Positions 50,815 through 59,989 of a DNA stretch of 64,000 nt are shown one piece after another. The position numbers were made by a program, and so were the translations under genes. This DNA is from CAWKCE01 sp032127035 (GTDB lineage: Bacteria; Actinomycetota; Actinomycetes; JAHEKZ01), in contig CAWKCE010000005.1 of the NCBI GenBank assembly GCA_963848085.1, forward strand, positions 434,001 through 498,000, written 5' to 3'. The notes under the pieces were generated by a model, which ran no database searches, had not been told where the DNA came from, and saw only the letters and a program-made list of their open reading frames with translations. Each line of letters opens with the position of its first letter. The stretch's first letter is position 1.

Positions 50815-52010
50815 GGCTGCCCAAGGCGGTGGAGCCCTCCCCCTTCGACATCGACGAGCTCATCGACGACGAGGCGACCCGCATCATCGTCTGCTGCGGC
50901 TCCGGAGGTGTCGGCAAGACCACGACCGCGGCGGCACTCGGGCTGCGGGCAGCCGAGCGTGGGCGCCGCGTGTGCGTCCTCACGATCGACCCTGCCCGGC
51001 GGCTGGCGCAGTCGATCGGCCTGGACGAGCTCGACAACACCCCTCGGGAGATCGGCCGGATCGACCCCGCGAAGGGTGGGGCACTGTTCGCGATGATGCT
51101 CGACATGAAGCGCACGTTCGACGAGATCGTCGAGCAGCATGCCGACCCGGAGCGGGCGCAGCAGATCCTGGTGAATCCCTTCTACCAGACACTGTCCAGC
51201 AGCTTCGCCGGGACTCAGGAGTACATGGCGATGGAGAAGCTGGGCCAGCTCCACCGGGAGGCCGATGCTGAGGGCCGCTGGGACCTCGTGGTGGTCGACA
51301 CTCCGCCGAGCCGGTCGGCACTGGACTTCCTGGACGCCCCACAGCGGCTTGGTTCCTTCCTCGACGGCCGGCTGATCCGCCTGCTGACGGCCCCGGCCCG
51401 GGCAGGTGGCCGTGCCTACATGAAGGTGATCGGACTGGGCTTCTCGCTCGTGGCCGGCGCCCTGACCAAGATCCTGGGCGGGCAGCTGCTCGGCGACCTC
51501 CAGACCCTGGTGGCCAGCCTGGACTCGGTGTTCGGCGGCTTCCGCGAGCGAGCAGAGGAGACCTACTCGTTGCTCCAGGCCGAGGGCACGGCCTTCGTCG
51601 TGGTCGCCGCCCCCGAAGCGGACGCCCTGCGGGAGGCCTCCTACTTCGTCGAGCGGCTCCAGCAGGACGTGATGCCGCTCGCCGGGCTGGTGGTCAACCG
51701 GGTGCACGGCACGGAGGCGCCCGATCTCACCCCGGAACGTGCCGCCGGTGCGGCCGAGGACCTCGAGGAGCACGGGGAGCACGCCTTGACCGCCGCGTTG
51801 CTGCGGCTGCACGCCGACACCATGCGGGTCCGCGACCGGGAGCGACGCCTCATGTCACGGTTCACCGGCGCCCATCCGCAGGTGCGGGTAGCCGTCGCTC
51901 CGGCGCTGCCCGGTGACGTCCACGACCTGCCGGGGCTGCGCCTGGTCGGTGCCGCACTGGCAGGGCTACCCCCGAATGGCAGCGCCGGGAGGCCCACCAA
52001 CCAGCGGTGA
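50811..52010 (+). CDS. Get3/ArsA-like ATPase, second of a pair
   Basis: 399 residues, GTG start coupled to the first ATPase. Walker A IIVCCGSGGVGKTTTAAALG, switch I VLTIDPARRLAQSIGLDELD, VVVDTPPSRSALDFLDAPQR, and a hydrophobic client-site-like helix KVIGLGFSLVAGALTKILGG. Likely a heterodimer partner of the first ATPase (Rv3680 position). The 10-bp gap to the convergent WhiB gene leaves no room for a terminator between them. Confidence 0.9.
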   Translation: MRLPKAVEPSPFDIDELIDDEATRIIVCCGSGGVGKTTTAAALGLRAAERGRRVCVLTIDPARRLAQSIGLDELDNTPREIGRIDPAKGGALFAMMLDMKRTFDEIVEQHADPERAQQILVNPFYQTLSSSFAGTQEYMAMEKLGQLHREADAEGRWDLVVVDTPPSRSALDFLDAPQRLGSFLDGRLIRLLTAPARAGGRAYMKVIGLGFSLVAGALTKILGGQLLGDLQTLVASLDSVFGGFRERAEETYSLLQAEGTAFVVVAAPEADALREASYFVERLQQDVMPLAGLVVNRVHGTEAPDLTPERAAGAAEDLEEHGEHALTAALLRLHADTMRVRDRERRLMSRFTGAHPQVRVAVAPALPGDVHDLPGLRLVGAALAGLPPNGSAGRPTNQR

Positions 52011-52020
52011 CGGGCGTGGG

Positions 52021-52332
52021 TCAGACGACCGCGTGCTCGGACAGCACGACCTCGCCCCGCTCGAACTGCTCACGCGCCACCTGCAGCAGGAGCCGCCACG
52101 AGGTGACCGAGGGCCGCTGCCGGAGCAGTGCGCGGCGCTCACGCTCGGTCATGCCACCCCAGACCCCGAACTCGATCCGGTTGTCGAGCGCGTCGGCCAG
52201 GCACTCGGTGCGCACCGGGCACCCCAGGCACAGCGCCTTCGCGCGGTTCTGGGCAGCCCCTTGCACGAACAGCGCGTCCGGGTCGGTCGCTCGGCACGCC
52301 GCCTGCGCCGACCAGTCATCGATCCACGTCAT
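52021..52332 (-). CDS. WhiB-family redox/iron-sulfur regulator (WhiB4/WblA position)
   Basis: 103 residues from ATG 52332 preceded by GGGGGAG. Four cluster cysteines C13, C35, C38 and C44 (LCLGCPVRTEC), then the GVWGG turn at 55-59 and a basic region MTERERRALLRQR. The C-terminal extension SWRLLLQVAREQFERGEVV is typical of WhiB4/WblA. Senses oxygen or NO through a 4Fe-4S cluster and controls transcription. Confidence 0.93.
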   Translation of the reverse strand: MTWIDDWSAQAACRATDPDALFVQGAAQNRAKALCLGCPVRTECLADALDNRIEFGVWGGMTERERRALLRQRPSVTSWRLLLQVAREQFERGEVVLSEHAVV

Positions 52333-52611
52333 CGAACTCCCCCTTGCGCCTGCCCCAGCCCTGCCCCGCGCAGCCACGCTCCGTAACTGACATCGGGAAA
52401 CCGGTCCCAGGTGTTACGCCCCGCCGTCACACCGTGTAGTCACGAACGGTAGGGCGAGTCGACACCTCGACAGAAGCCCCGTTCGGGGGAACCCGACGTG
52501 GTCCGGTCGGACTATGGACACCCCGGTCGTCGTGGGCATCCGCGGGTGATCTGACGTGGATGTCCTGAATGTGGCATCAGCCGGGTGTCCACCGGGCCGC
52601 CGAGCGTCCCT

Positions 52612-52617
52612 TACCCT
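52612..52617 (+). promoter_or_regulatory. -10 element of a leaderless promoter for the PBP gene
   Basis: TACCCT, then CGTGGG, then ATG 52624: the same spacing and the same CGTGGG spacer as before the Nudix gene at 47390. Confidence 0.55.
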
Positions 52618-52623
52618 CGTGGG

Positions 52624-55059
52624 ATGTCCTCCCGCGCGGTCGGCGTCGGCGCGCGCCTCAGCCTGTTCCTGGGTCTCAGCATGCTGGCCGGCGTCCTGGT
52701 CGCCGCGCTCGTGATGCCGGCCGTCGGGCTGGTGGGGCTGACCGCGCAGCGCGGGGCCCAGACGTTCGAGGCCCTGCCGGCGGCGCTGCAGACGCCCACG
52801 CTCAAGCAGCGCACACGCATCGAGGCGGCCGACGGCACCGTCATCGCCCGGTTCTACAGCGAGAACCGTGTCTACGTGGGCATCAAGAAGATCGCCCCGG
52901 TCATGCAGGACGCCATCGTGGCCATCGAGGACTCCCGCTTCTTCGAGCACAACGGGTTCGACCTGCGGGGAACTATGCGAGCGCTGGTTGCCAACAGCCA
53001 GGCCGGCTCCGTGACGCAGGGCGGGTCGACCCTCACCCAGCAGTACGTGAAGAACGTGCTCCAGGCGACTGCCAAGACCAAGGACGAGCGCAGCGCGGCG
53101 GCCGAGGACACCGTGGCCCGCAAGCTCCAGGAGGCGCGCTATGCGTTGGCGCTGGAGCAGCGCTGGACCAAGGAACAGATCCTCGAGGGGTACCTCAACA
53201 TCGCCTACTTCGGTGCCGGCACCTACGGCGTCGAAGCCGCCGCCCAGCGGTACTTCAGCAAGACGGCCAAGAAGCTGTCCCTGGGCGAGGCGGCAACGCT
53301 CGCCGGCATCGTCAAGTACCCGACGCTGTACGACCCTCTGCAGAATCCGGCCGAGAGCCGCGCCCGACGTGACCTGGTGCTGGGTCGCATGGTCGACCTC
53401 GGGATGGCCACCGACGCTGACGCCCGCGCCGCGGAAGCGGTTCCGATGCGCAAGAGCCTGGACCCGACAGCGGTGCCCAACCGGTGTGCGACGTCCGTGG
53501 CGCCCTTCTTCTGCGACTACGTGTACGCGACATTCCTCGACGACCCGGCCTACGGCAAGACACGTGCCGACCGCCGGCAGCTGTTCAACGGCGGGGGCTT
53601 GACCATCCGCACCACACTGGACATGACCGCGCAGCGGGCCGCGCAGAAGGCGGTGAGCAGCTTCATCCCGCCCAAGGACCCCAGTGAGCGCATGGCGGCC
53701 ATCGCGATGGTCGAGCCCGGAACCGGGAACATCCTCGCGATGGCCCAGAACCGACGGTACGGCGAAGGCCCGGGCCGCACTTACGTCAACAACGTCGTCG
53801 ACGCCAAGTACAACGGCACCACCGGGCAGCAGGCGGGATCCACGTTCAAGATCTTCACGCTCGCGGCTGCCATCGAGAAGGGGATCCCCATCGGGACCCC
53901 GATCCTGTCGCCGGTCTCCACCGTCATCCCGGGAGGCAGCTTCACCAACTGCGAGGGCGCTCCGCTGGGCGACCCCTGGCCCGTCCGGAACTCGACAACC
54001 TCCTACGACGCCACTTTCGACATGCGCAGTGGCGCGGCGCTGTCGGTGAACACCTTCTTCGCGGAGCTGGAGCGGCGGGTGGGGCTGTGCGACACCATCG
54101 ACGCCGCCTCGCGTGCTGGAATCCACGACGCACTCGGCCGCGACCCGGTCCGGCGGGCGGCGCTCCAGGTCGCCCCGTTCACGCTCGGCGTGACCGAGGT
54201 GTCGCCCCTGACCGTCGCGAACGCGTACGCCACCTTCGCTGCGCGGGGCCGCCACTGCGAACCGCGCGCGATCAAGGCGGTCCGATCGGCGACCGAAGAC
54301 AAGCTCGAGGTCGCGCCCCCGCTGTGCGACCAGGCTTTCGAGCCGGCCGTGGCCGACGCGGTGAACGAGATCCTGTCCGAGGTGATCGACGGACCGAACC
54401 CCAACCGGACCGGTGCGGCAATGTCCCTGGGTCGGCCCGCCGGGGGCAAGACCGGAACGACGTCCTTCAACACCGCGGTCTGGTTCGCCGGCTACACACC
54501 CGACCTGGCAGCGGCGGTGTGGGCCGGACACCCGGACGCGCCCGCCGACTACCCCATGGAAGACGTCACGATCAACGGGCTCTACTACCCCACGGTGTAC
54601 GGCAGCCTGCTGCCCGGTCCCATCTGGAAGCAGGCGATGCTCGGCGCGCTGGCCGGAACCAAAGCAAGCAGCTTCGTCGCCATCGACCCCTCCCAGCTGG
54701 CCGGCGAGCAGGGCATCGTGCCGGCAGTCTCTGGACTCACCCCGGCCGAGGCAGTGAAGAAGCTGTCCCGGGCTGGCTTCGTCCCCGTCGTGGCCTCCGA
54801 AGCCGTCGACTCGTCACAGGCGAAGGGTTTCGTCGCCTACACCGATCCGGTCGGCGGATCGCGCGGGATCACCGGGACGACCGTGACGATCTACGTGAGC
54901 ACCGGAACGCCACCACCCCCGGACCCGGAGCCGACCAAGACCACCAAACCCACCAAACCCCAGCCCACACCGAGCCCGACCAGCTCGGACGGAGGAAACC
55001 CCGGGCAGGGTGGGGGAAACCCCGGGCAGGGTGGGGGAAACCCCGGAGGTGGCGGATGA
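52624..55059 (+). CDS. ponA: Class A penicillin-binding protein with PASTA domain (PonA2-like)
   Basis: 811 residues from ATG 52624. Membrane helix at 8-33 (LSLFLGLSMLAGVLVAALVM). Glycosyltransferase 51 domain: AIVAIEDSRFFEHNGFDLRG, GGSTLTQQYVKN. Transpeptidase domain: Ser-x-x-Lys in QQAGSTFKIF, SVN in AALSVNTFFAEL, GKTGTT. One PASTA module near 700-770 (VPAVSGLTPAEAVKKLSRAG). The tail is Pro/Thr-rich and ends in a 21-bp coding repeat giving GGGNPGQ units. Builds and cross-links peptidoglycan. Confidence 0.95.
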   Translation: MSSRAVGVGARLSLFLGLSMLAGVLVAALVMPAVGLVGLTAQRGAQTFEALPAALQTPTLKQRTRIEAADGTVIARFYSENRVYVGIKKIAPVMQDAIVAIEDSRFFEHNGFDLRGTMRALVANSQAGSVTQGGSTLTQQYVKNVLQATAKTKDERSAAAEDTVARKLQEARYALALEQRWTKEQILEGYLNIAYFGAGTYGVEAAAQRYFSKTAKKLSLGEAATLAGIVKYPTLYDPLQNPAESRARRDLVLGRMVDLGMATDADARAAEAVPMRKSLDPTAVPNRCATSVAPFFCDYVYATFLDDPAYGKTRADRRQLFNGGGLTIRTTLDMTAQRAAQKAVSSFIPPKDPSERMAAIAMVEPGTGNILAMAQNRRYGEGPGRTYVNNVVDAKYNGTTGQQAGSTFKIFTLAAAIEKGIPIGTPILSPVSTVIPGGSFTNCEGAPLGDPWPVRNSTTSYDATFDMRSGAALSVNTFFAELERRVGLCDTIDAASRAGIHDALGRDPVRRAALQVAPFTLGVTEVSPLTVANAYATFAARGRHCEPRAIKAVRSATEDKLEVAPPLCDQAFEPAVADAVNEILSEVIDGPNPNRTGAAMSLGRPAGGKTGTTSFNTAVWFAGYTPDLAAAVWAGHPDAPADYPMEDVTINGLYYPTVYGSLLPGPIWKQAMLGALAGTKASSFVAIDPSQLAGEQGIVPAVSGLTPAEAVKKLSRAGFVPVVASEAVDSSQAKGFVAYTDPVGGSRGITGTTVTIYVSTGTPPPPDPEPTKTTKPTKPQPTPSPTSSDGGNPGQGGGNPGQGGGNPGGGG

Positions 55060-55100
55060 CTCGCGCCGCTCGCCGCGGCCGACGAGACTCTGGGTACGCG

Positions 55101-55556
55101 TCAGCCCGCTGACAGCTGCCGCTTGACCTCACCGGCAACGCGCGACCCGTCGGCTCGCCCCGCGACGCGCGGCTGGACCAGCTTCATGACCTGCCCCATC
55201 TGCCGGGGTTCGGCAGCACCGGACTCCTGAACCGCAGCCCGGACCAGCTCGACCAGCTCGTCGTCGGTCAGCTGGGAGGGCAAGTACGACTGCAGAACCT
55301 CCGCCTCGGCGAGCTCTCGGTCCGCGCGGTCAGGGCGTCCGGCGTCGGCAAACGCCTGCGCCGCCTCGCGGCGCTTCTTGATCTCTCGCCCGACCACCGT
55401 GACCACATCAGCATCGGAAAGGACGCGGGCTTGCTTGCCCGACACCTCTTCGTTGGTGACCGCGGTCAGGGCCATGCGAAGTGACGCCAGACGCAGCTCA
55501 TCACGAGCTTTCATCGCATCCGTGAGGTCAGCGTGCATCTGGTCCTTGAGGGTCAT
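55101..55556 (-). CDS. GatB/YqeY domain protein
   Basis: 151 residues from ATG 55556. YqeY features: LKDQMHADLTDAMKARDELR, LRMALTAVTNEEV, VGREIKKRREAAQAFADAGR and GQVMKLVQPRVAGRADGSRV. The domain resembles the tRNA-binding tail of the amidotransferase GatB; the role of stand-alone forms is unknown. Divergent from the metallophosphoesterase gene by 32 bp. Confidence 0.92.
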   Translation of the reverse strand: MTLKDQMHADLTDAMKARDELRLASLRMALTAVTNEEVSGKQARVLSDADVVTVVGREIKKRREAAQAFADAGRPDRADRELAEAEVLQSYLPSQLTDDELVELVRAAVQESGAAEPRQMGQVMKLVQPRVAGRADGSRVAGEVKRQLSAG

Positions 55557-55588
55557 GGCGCCAGTCTCGCACCTGCCACACTGGTGAG

Positions 55589-56476
55589 GTGACCACGTTT
55601 CCACGCGCCGTGCTCGGCGTCGCGGCCTTCGGGGCCGCCGGCCTCGGCTACTCGCTCTGGGAGGCCAAGCAGTTCCGGCTGCGGCGGGTCGACCTCCGCG
55701 TCCTGCCACCGGGCGAACGTCCGCTTCGCGTCCTTCACCTGTCCGATCTCCACCTGACGCCAGGTCAGCGCGACAAGCAGGAGTGGGTGCAGCGGCTCGC
55801 CACCCTCCGGCCCGACCTGGTCGTCGACACCGGCGACAACCTGGCCCACCCGGACGCCGTCGAACCGGCACTTGAGGCGCTGGGGCCGCTGCTGGAGGTA
55901 CCCGGCGTCTTCGTCATGGGGTCCAACGACTACTACGCGCCCCGCTTGAAGAGCCCGATGCACTACTTCAACCCCGAGAGCGACCGCCGGATCCACGGCC
56001 CGGAGCTGCCGTGGCGCGACCTGCGGGACGGCTTCGTCAGCGCCGGCTGGACTGACCTGGACAACGCCCGGGCGACGGTCAAAGTTGACGACCGCACATT
56101 CGACTTCGTCGGCGTCGACGACGCACACCTTGGTCTGGACAACTACGACGAGGTCTCCGGACCGGCCGACCCCTCTGCCAGCCTTGCGATCGGCGTCACG
56201 CACGCCCCCTACCTGCGCGTTCTCGACCGCATGGCCGACGACGCCTTCCCGCTGGTGTTCGCGGGGCACACGCACGGCGGGCAGCTCTGTCTGCCGGGCA
56301 TCGGCGCACTGGTCACCAACTGCGACCTGCCGCGCAGCCAGGCCAAGGGTCTCCACCGACGCGGCGAGCAGTGGCTGCACGTGTCGGCCGGACTGGGCAC
56401 GTCGCCGTTCACTCCGGTGCGTTTCGCGTGCCCCCCAGAGGCAAGCCTGGTCACCCTGCTGCCCAGGCACACCTGA
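55589..56476 (+). CDS. Membrane-anchored metallophosphoesterase
   Basis: 295 residues from GTG 55589. N-terminal hydrophobic segment VLGVAAFGAAGLGYSLWEA, then the calcineurin-like motifs VLHLSDLHLTPGQ, VDTGDNLAHPDAV, VMGSNDYY (GNH variant), GVTHAPYLRV and FAGHTHGGQLCLP. YkuE-like; substrate unknown. It occupies the place next to ponA2 seen in mycobacteria. Confidence 0.92.
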   Translation: MTTFPRAVLGVAAFGAAGLGYSLWEAKQFRLRRVDLRVLPPGERPLRVLHLSDLHLTPGQRDKQEWVQRLATLRPDLVVDTGDNLAHPDAVEPALEALGPLLEVPGVFVMGSNDYYAPRLKSPMHYFNPESDRRIHGPELPWRDLRDGFVSAGWTDLDNARATVKVDDRTFDFVGVDDAHLGLDNYDEVSGPADPSASLAIGVTHAPYLRVLDRMADDAFPLVFAGHTHGGQLCLPGIGALVTNCDLPRSQAKGLHRRGEQWLHVSAGLGTSPFTPVRFACPPEASLVTLLPRHT

Positions 56477-56493
56477 CGGCCGCGACCGGATTC

Positions 56494-56521
56494 GGCACGC
56501 CCAGGGGGGTGCCGTTAGACT
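56494..56521 (+). terminator. Hairpin after the phosphoesterase gene, joined to a -10 element for tRNA-Pro
   Basis: GGCAC/GTGCC with an inner CCC/GGG pairing forms a hairpin at 56494-56513. TAGACT at 56516-56521 follows at once and lies 34 bp before the tRNA, a suitable -10 hexamer. Confidence 0.5.
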
Positions 56522-56555
56522 CGCCCGGCCGCCTGCCCCGTTGACCAGGTGGCAT

Positions 56556-56629
<74 letters not shown>

Positions 56630-56712
56630 CGCAGTGGAGCATGGGTCCGCAACGGACCGGCCCGGTCGTCCGCCGAGGTGGGCGGCCGGGGACTCTCCCC
56701 ACCGAGGTGACT

Positions 56713-57507
56713 GTGCCGCGCAGAGGAATCCGAGCCACCGTCAAGCGCATGCCCGTGGTCGGTCCCGCGGCGCGGCGGGCAGCTGTCGCCCGCTCGTCGT
56801 CCGAGGAGGGCGTCGATGAGCCGGACGAGGCAACCGAGGCTCTGAGCCCGTCGGACCCCGGCGAGGTCGACACCTACGGCTACGTCTTCGTGGTGACCCA
56901 TGGACGTTCCGGCTCCACCCTCCTGAACGGCATCTTGAACTCCATCCCCGGCTACCTGATCCGCGGCGAGAACCAGGGCTACCTGCATGACCTGTTCCGG
57001 GCGCACCGGGGCGCCGTGGCTCGTCGTCGGGCCCTCCGCAAGGACGGCCCGACGACCCCGCAGCACCCGTGGTACGGGATCGAGGACTACCCCCCTCGGC
57101 TGGCCGTGGCGCACCTTCGGGCGCTGGTGCTCGACACCGTGCTCCGCCCCGAGCCGGACTCCCGGGTGCTGGGCTTCAAGGAGATCCGGTACGGGCAGGC
57201 CGACGTCGTGGAGTACCTCGGCTTCATCCGCACCTTGTTCCCCGCCGCGCGATTCGTCTTCAACAGTCGCGACCCAGCGGGCGTGCTCAAGAGTGACTGG
57301 TGGGCAGACCGCGACCCGGACGACCTGACGACGATCCGCGAACGGCTCGCGGCCGCCGAGGAGGCCCACCGCGACGTCTCGTTCCACGTGCACTATGACG
57401 ACTACCGGGATTCGCCGGAACAGCTCGAAGATCTGTTCGGATTCCTCGACGAGCCCTTCGACGTCGAGGCGGTGCGCTCCGTCATGGCGCTCCCGCACTC
57501 CTACTGA
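56713..57507 (+). CDS. Sulfotransferase-family protein
   Basis: 264 residues from GTG 56713 behind GAGGTGA (GTG 56707 or ATG 56641 also in frame; anything earlier overlaps the tRNA). PAPS-binding 5' loop FVVTHGRSGSTLLNGILNSI, 3'-phosphate site FVFNSRDPAGVLKSDWW, and the C-terminal YDDYRDSPEQLEDLFGFLDE typical of small bacterial sulfotransferases. Would sulfate a carbohydrate or lipid; the acceptor is unknown. Single gene, about 160 bp before convergent asd. Confidence 0.85.
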   Translation: MPRRGIRATVKRMPVVGPAARRAAVARSSSEEGVDEPDEATEALSPSDPGEVDTYGYVFVVTHGRSGSTLLNGILNSIPGYLIRGENQGYLHDLFRAHRGAVARRRALRKDGPTTPQHPWYGIEDYPPRLAVAHLRALVLDTVLRPEPDSRVLGFKEIRYGQADVVEYLGFIRTLFPAARFVFNSRDPAGVLKSDWWADRDPDDLTTIRERLAAAEEAHRDVSFHVHYDDYRDSPEQLEDLFGFLDEPFDVEAVRSVMALPHSY

Positions 57508-57529
57508 CCTCCCGAGACACCGCCTCGGC

Positions 57530-58579
57530 TCACCCTCCGGCAGCGACGACCTCGGCGATCTGAGCAGTGTTCAGCGCCGCGCCCTTTCGCAGGTTGTCGC
57601 CGGACACGAACAGGTCCAGCACGGTGGGGTCATCCAGCGAGCGTCGCACCCGACCCACCCAGGTCGGGTCGGTCCCCACGACGTCGTTCGGGGTGGGGAA
57701 CTCCCCCGCCGCCGGGTCGTCGACCAGGACCACGCCAGGCGACGACGCGAGGAGCATGCGGGCCTCTCCGGCGTCCACCTCCCGCGAGAACCGGGCATGG
57801 ACCGCCAACGAGTGGGTGGTGACGACCGGAACCCGTACGCAGGTCGCCGACACCGGCAGGTGGGGCAGCCCCAGGATCTTGCGCGACTCGTTGCGGACCT
57901 TCATCTCCTCGCTGGACCATCCGTCGTCCTTCAGCGAGCCAGCCCAGGGGATGACGTTCAACGCCAACGGAGCGGGGAAGGGACCGAGGTCGCCGACGAT
58001 GGCACGCAGGTCGCCAGTGCGGGTACCAACCCCCTCGCCGGAGGCCGCCACCTTCTGGGTCTGCGCCTGAAGCGTGTCGATCCCGGCCTGTCCCGCTCCC
58101 GAAGCCGCCTGGTACGAGGCGACGACCAGCTCCTGGACCCCATACCTGCGGTGCAGCGCGCCCACCGCGACGATCATCGACAGTGTCGTGCAGTTGGGGT
58201 TGCTGATGATGCCCTTCGGGCGCTCGCGGGCCGCGTCTGCGTTGACCTCGGGCACCACGAGCGGGACATCGGGGTCCATCCGGAAGGCGCCCGAGTTGTC
58301 GACGACCACCGCTCCGCGGGCAGCAGCGACCGGGGCCCACTCAGCGGAGACCTCGTCGGGTACGTCGAACATCGCCACCGCGACCCCGTCGAAGACCTCC
58401 GGGGTGAGCGCCTGCACCTCGACCTCGCGGCCGCGGACAGTCAGCCGTCGGCCTGCCGACCGGGCGGAGGCGACCAGGCGGATCTCGCCCCACACGTCCT
58501 CGCGGGTGGACAGGATGTCGAGCATCACGGTGCCGACGGCACCGGTCGCTCCGACCACGGCCAGTGTCGGACGCGTCAT
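57530..58579 (-). CDS. asd: Aspartate-semialdehyde dehydrogenase
   Basis: 349 residues; ATG 58579 overlaps the aspartokinase stop (ATGA). NADP fold VVGATGAVGTVMLDIL, catalytic Cys in IISNPNCTTLSMI, SYQAASGAGQAGI, and His in RVPVVTTHSLAVHARF. Reduces aspartyl phosphate to the semialdehyde for lysine, DAP, threonine and methionine synthesis. Confidence 0.97.
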   Translation of the reverse strand: MTRPTLAVVGATGAVGTVMLDILSTREDVWGEIRLVASARSAGRRLTVRGREVEVQALTPEVFDGVAVAMFDVPDEVSAEWAPVAAARGAVVVDNSGAFRMDPDVPLVVPEVNADAARERPKGIISNPNCTTLSMIVAVGALHRRYGVQELVVASYQAASGAGQAGIDTLQAQTQKVAASGEGVGTRTGDLRAIVGDLGPFPAPLALNVIPWAGSLKDDGWSSEEMKVRNESRKILGLPHLPVSATCVRVPVVTTHSLAVHARFSREVDAGEARMLLASSPGVVLVDDPAAGEFPTPNDVVGTDPTWVGRVRRSLDDPTVLDLFVSGDNLRKGAALNTAQIAEVVAAGG

Positions 58580-59862
58580 CGGCCGGTCCCCCCGTAGACC
58601 ACTGCCTCCGGGTTGCTGGCATCCAACCCGAACGCGGCGTGCACCGCTGTGATGGCCGCGTCGAGGTCATCCGCACGCGTCACGACCGAGATCCGGATCT
58701 CCGACGTCGAAATCATCTCCACGTTCACGCCGGCATCCGCCAACGCGCGGAAGAACGACGCGGACACCCCAGGGTGGGTACGCATGCCGGCGCCGACGAG
58801 CGAGACCTTGCCGATGGCGTCGTCGTACTGCAGCGACTCGAACCCGATGGAGCTCTGACATGCCGTCAGGGCCGCCATGGCGCGGTGGCCGTCCGACTTC
58901 AACAGCGTGAACGAGATATCGGTGAGTCCGGTCGCGGCGGCAGACACGTTCTGCACGATCATGTCGATGTTGACCGAGGCGTCGGCGATGGTCTCGAAGA
59001 TCGCCGCGGCCTCACCTGGCTTGTCCGGAACTCCGACCACGGTGACCTTGGCCTCGCTCCGGTCGTGCGCGACCCCAGCGATGATCGGCTGCTCCACGGT
59101 GGCTCCTTCGCTGTCGTCGATCGCGGCGGTGTCGCCCACGACCCAAGTACCGTCACGCTGACTGAACGACGAGCGGACGTGGACCGGCACGTTGAAGCGT
59201 CGCGCATACTCCACGCAACGTAGGTGAAGCACCTTCGCGCCGCTGGCCGCCAGTTCGAGCATCTCCTCGTAGGTGACCTTCGACAACCGCCGGGCGCTCG
59301 GCATGACCCGCGGATCCGCGCTGAACACGCCGTCCACATCGGTGTAGATCTCGCAGACTTCGGCACCCAGGGAGGCCGCCAGGGCGACGGCGGTGGTGTC
59401 CGAGCCACCCCGGCCCAAGGTGGTGACGTCCTTGGTGTCCTGCGAGACCCCTTGGAAGCCGGCGACGATTGCCACTGCCCCCTCCGAGAGGGCGCCCTGG
59501 ATCCGGCCCGGGGTCACGTCGATGATGCGCGCCCTGCCGTGCACGGCGTCGGTGATCACGCCGGCTTGGCTGCCGGTGAACGACCGAGCTTCGAAGCCGA
59601 GGTCGTGGATGGCCATGGCAAGCAGAGACATCGCGATCCGCTCGCCTGCCGTCAGCAACATGTCCAGCTCGCGACCGGGGGGCTGCGGCGACACCTGCTG
59701 CGCAAGATCCAGCAGCTCGTCGGTGGTGTCACCCATGGCGGACACGACGACACAGACGTCGTTTCCCGAGCGACGGGACTCGACGATTCGTTGCGCGACC
59801 AACTTGATGCGGGCGGCGTCCGCCACGCTGGACCCGCCGTACTTCTGGACGACGAGGCCCAC
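58576..59862 (-). CDS. lysC: Aspartate kinase
   Basis: 428 residues, GTG start behind GAGGGAAG. Catalytic domain: VVQKYGGSSVADAARIKLVA, TTLGRGGSDTTAVALAASLG, CEIYTDVDGVFSADPRVMP. Two C-terminal ACT domains (VVGVPDKPGEAAAIFETIAD and ISTSEIRISVVTRADDLDAA) for lysine/threonine feedback. An internal start for a separate beta subunit is usual in this family. TAGACT near 59897-59902 on the minus strand could be the -10 of the operon. Confidence 0.97.
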   Translation of the reverse strand: MGLVVQKYGGSSVADAARIKLVAQRIVESRRSGNDVCVVVSAMGDTTDELLDLAQQVSPQPPGRELDMLLTAGERIAMSLLAMAIHDLGFEARSFTGSQAGVITDAVHGRARIIDVTPGRIQGALSEGAVAIVAGFQGVSQDTKDVTTLGRGGSDTTAVALAASLGAEVCEIYTDVDGVFSADPRVMPSARRLSKVTYEEMLELAASGAKVLHLRCVEYARRFNVPVHVRSSFSQRDGTWVVGDTAAIDDSEGATVEQPIIAGVAHDRSEAKVTVVGVPDKPGEAAAIFETIADASVNIDMIVQNVSAAATGLTDISFTLLKSDGHRAMAALTACQSSIGFESLQYDDAIGKVSLVGAGMRTHPGVSASFFRALADAGVNVEMISTSEIRISVVTRADDLDAAITAVHAAFGLDASNPEAVVYGGTGR

Positions 59863-59977
59863 GATGTCTTCCCTCTCCGGCGACGCTCCGAGAGCCGGAG
59901 TCTACCGGGCGCCTGACCGCGGGGAGCTCCCCGCGCGACGGCGACGTGGGGTGTCCGCCGCCCCACACCGAAGACCG

Positions 59978-59983
59978 TACGCT
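59978..59983 (+). promoter_or_regulatory. -10 element close to the lipoprotein start
   Basis: TACGCT, six bases (GAGGAG), then GTG 59990. The hexamer spacing fits leaderless initiation; GAGGAG directly before the GTG is too close to be a good ribosome site. Confidence 0.5.
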
Positions 59984-59989
59984 GAGGAG

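Noticed and set aside
49792..52010. Arsenic resistance operon
   Set aside because: The two ArsA-like ATPases have no arsB, arsR or arsC neighbours and occupy the conserved Get3-like position before whiB4 and ponA2.
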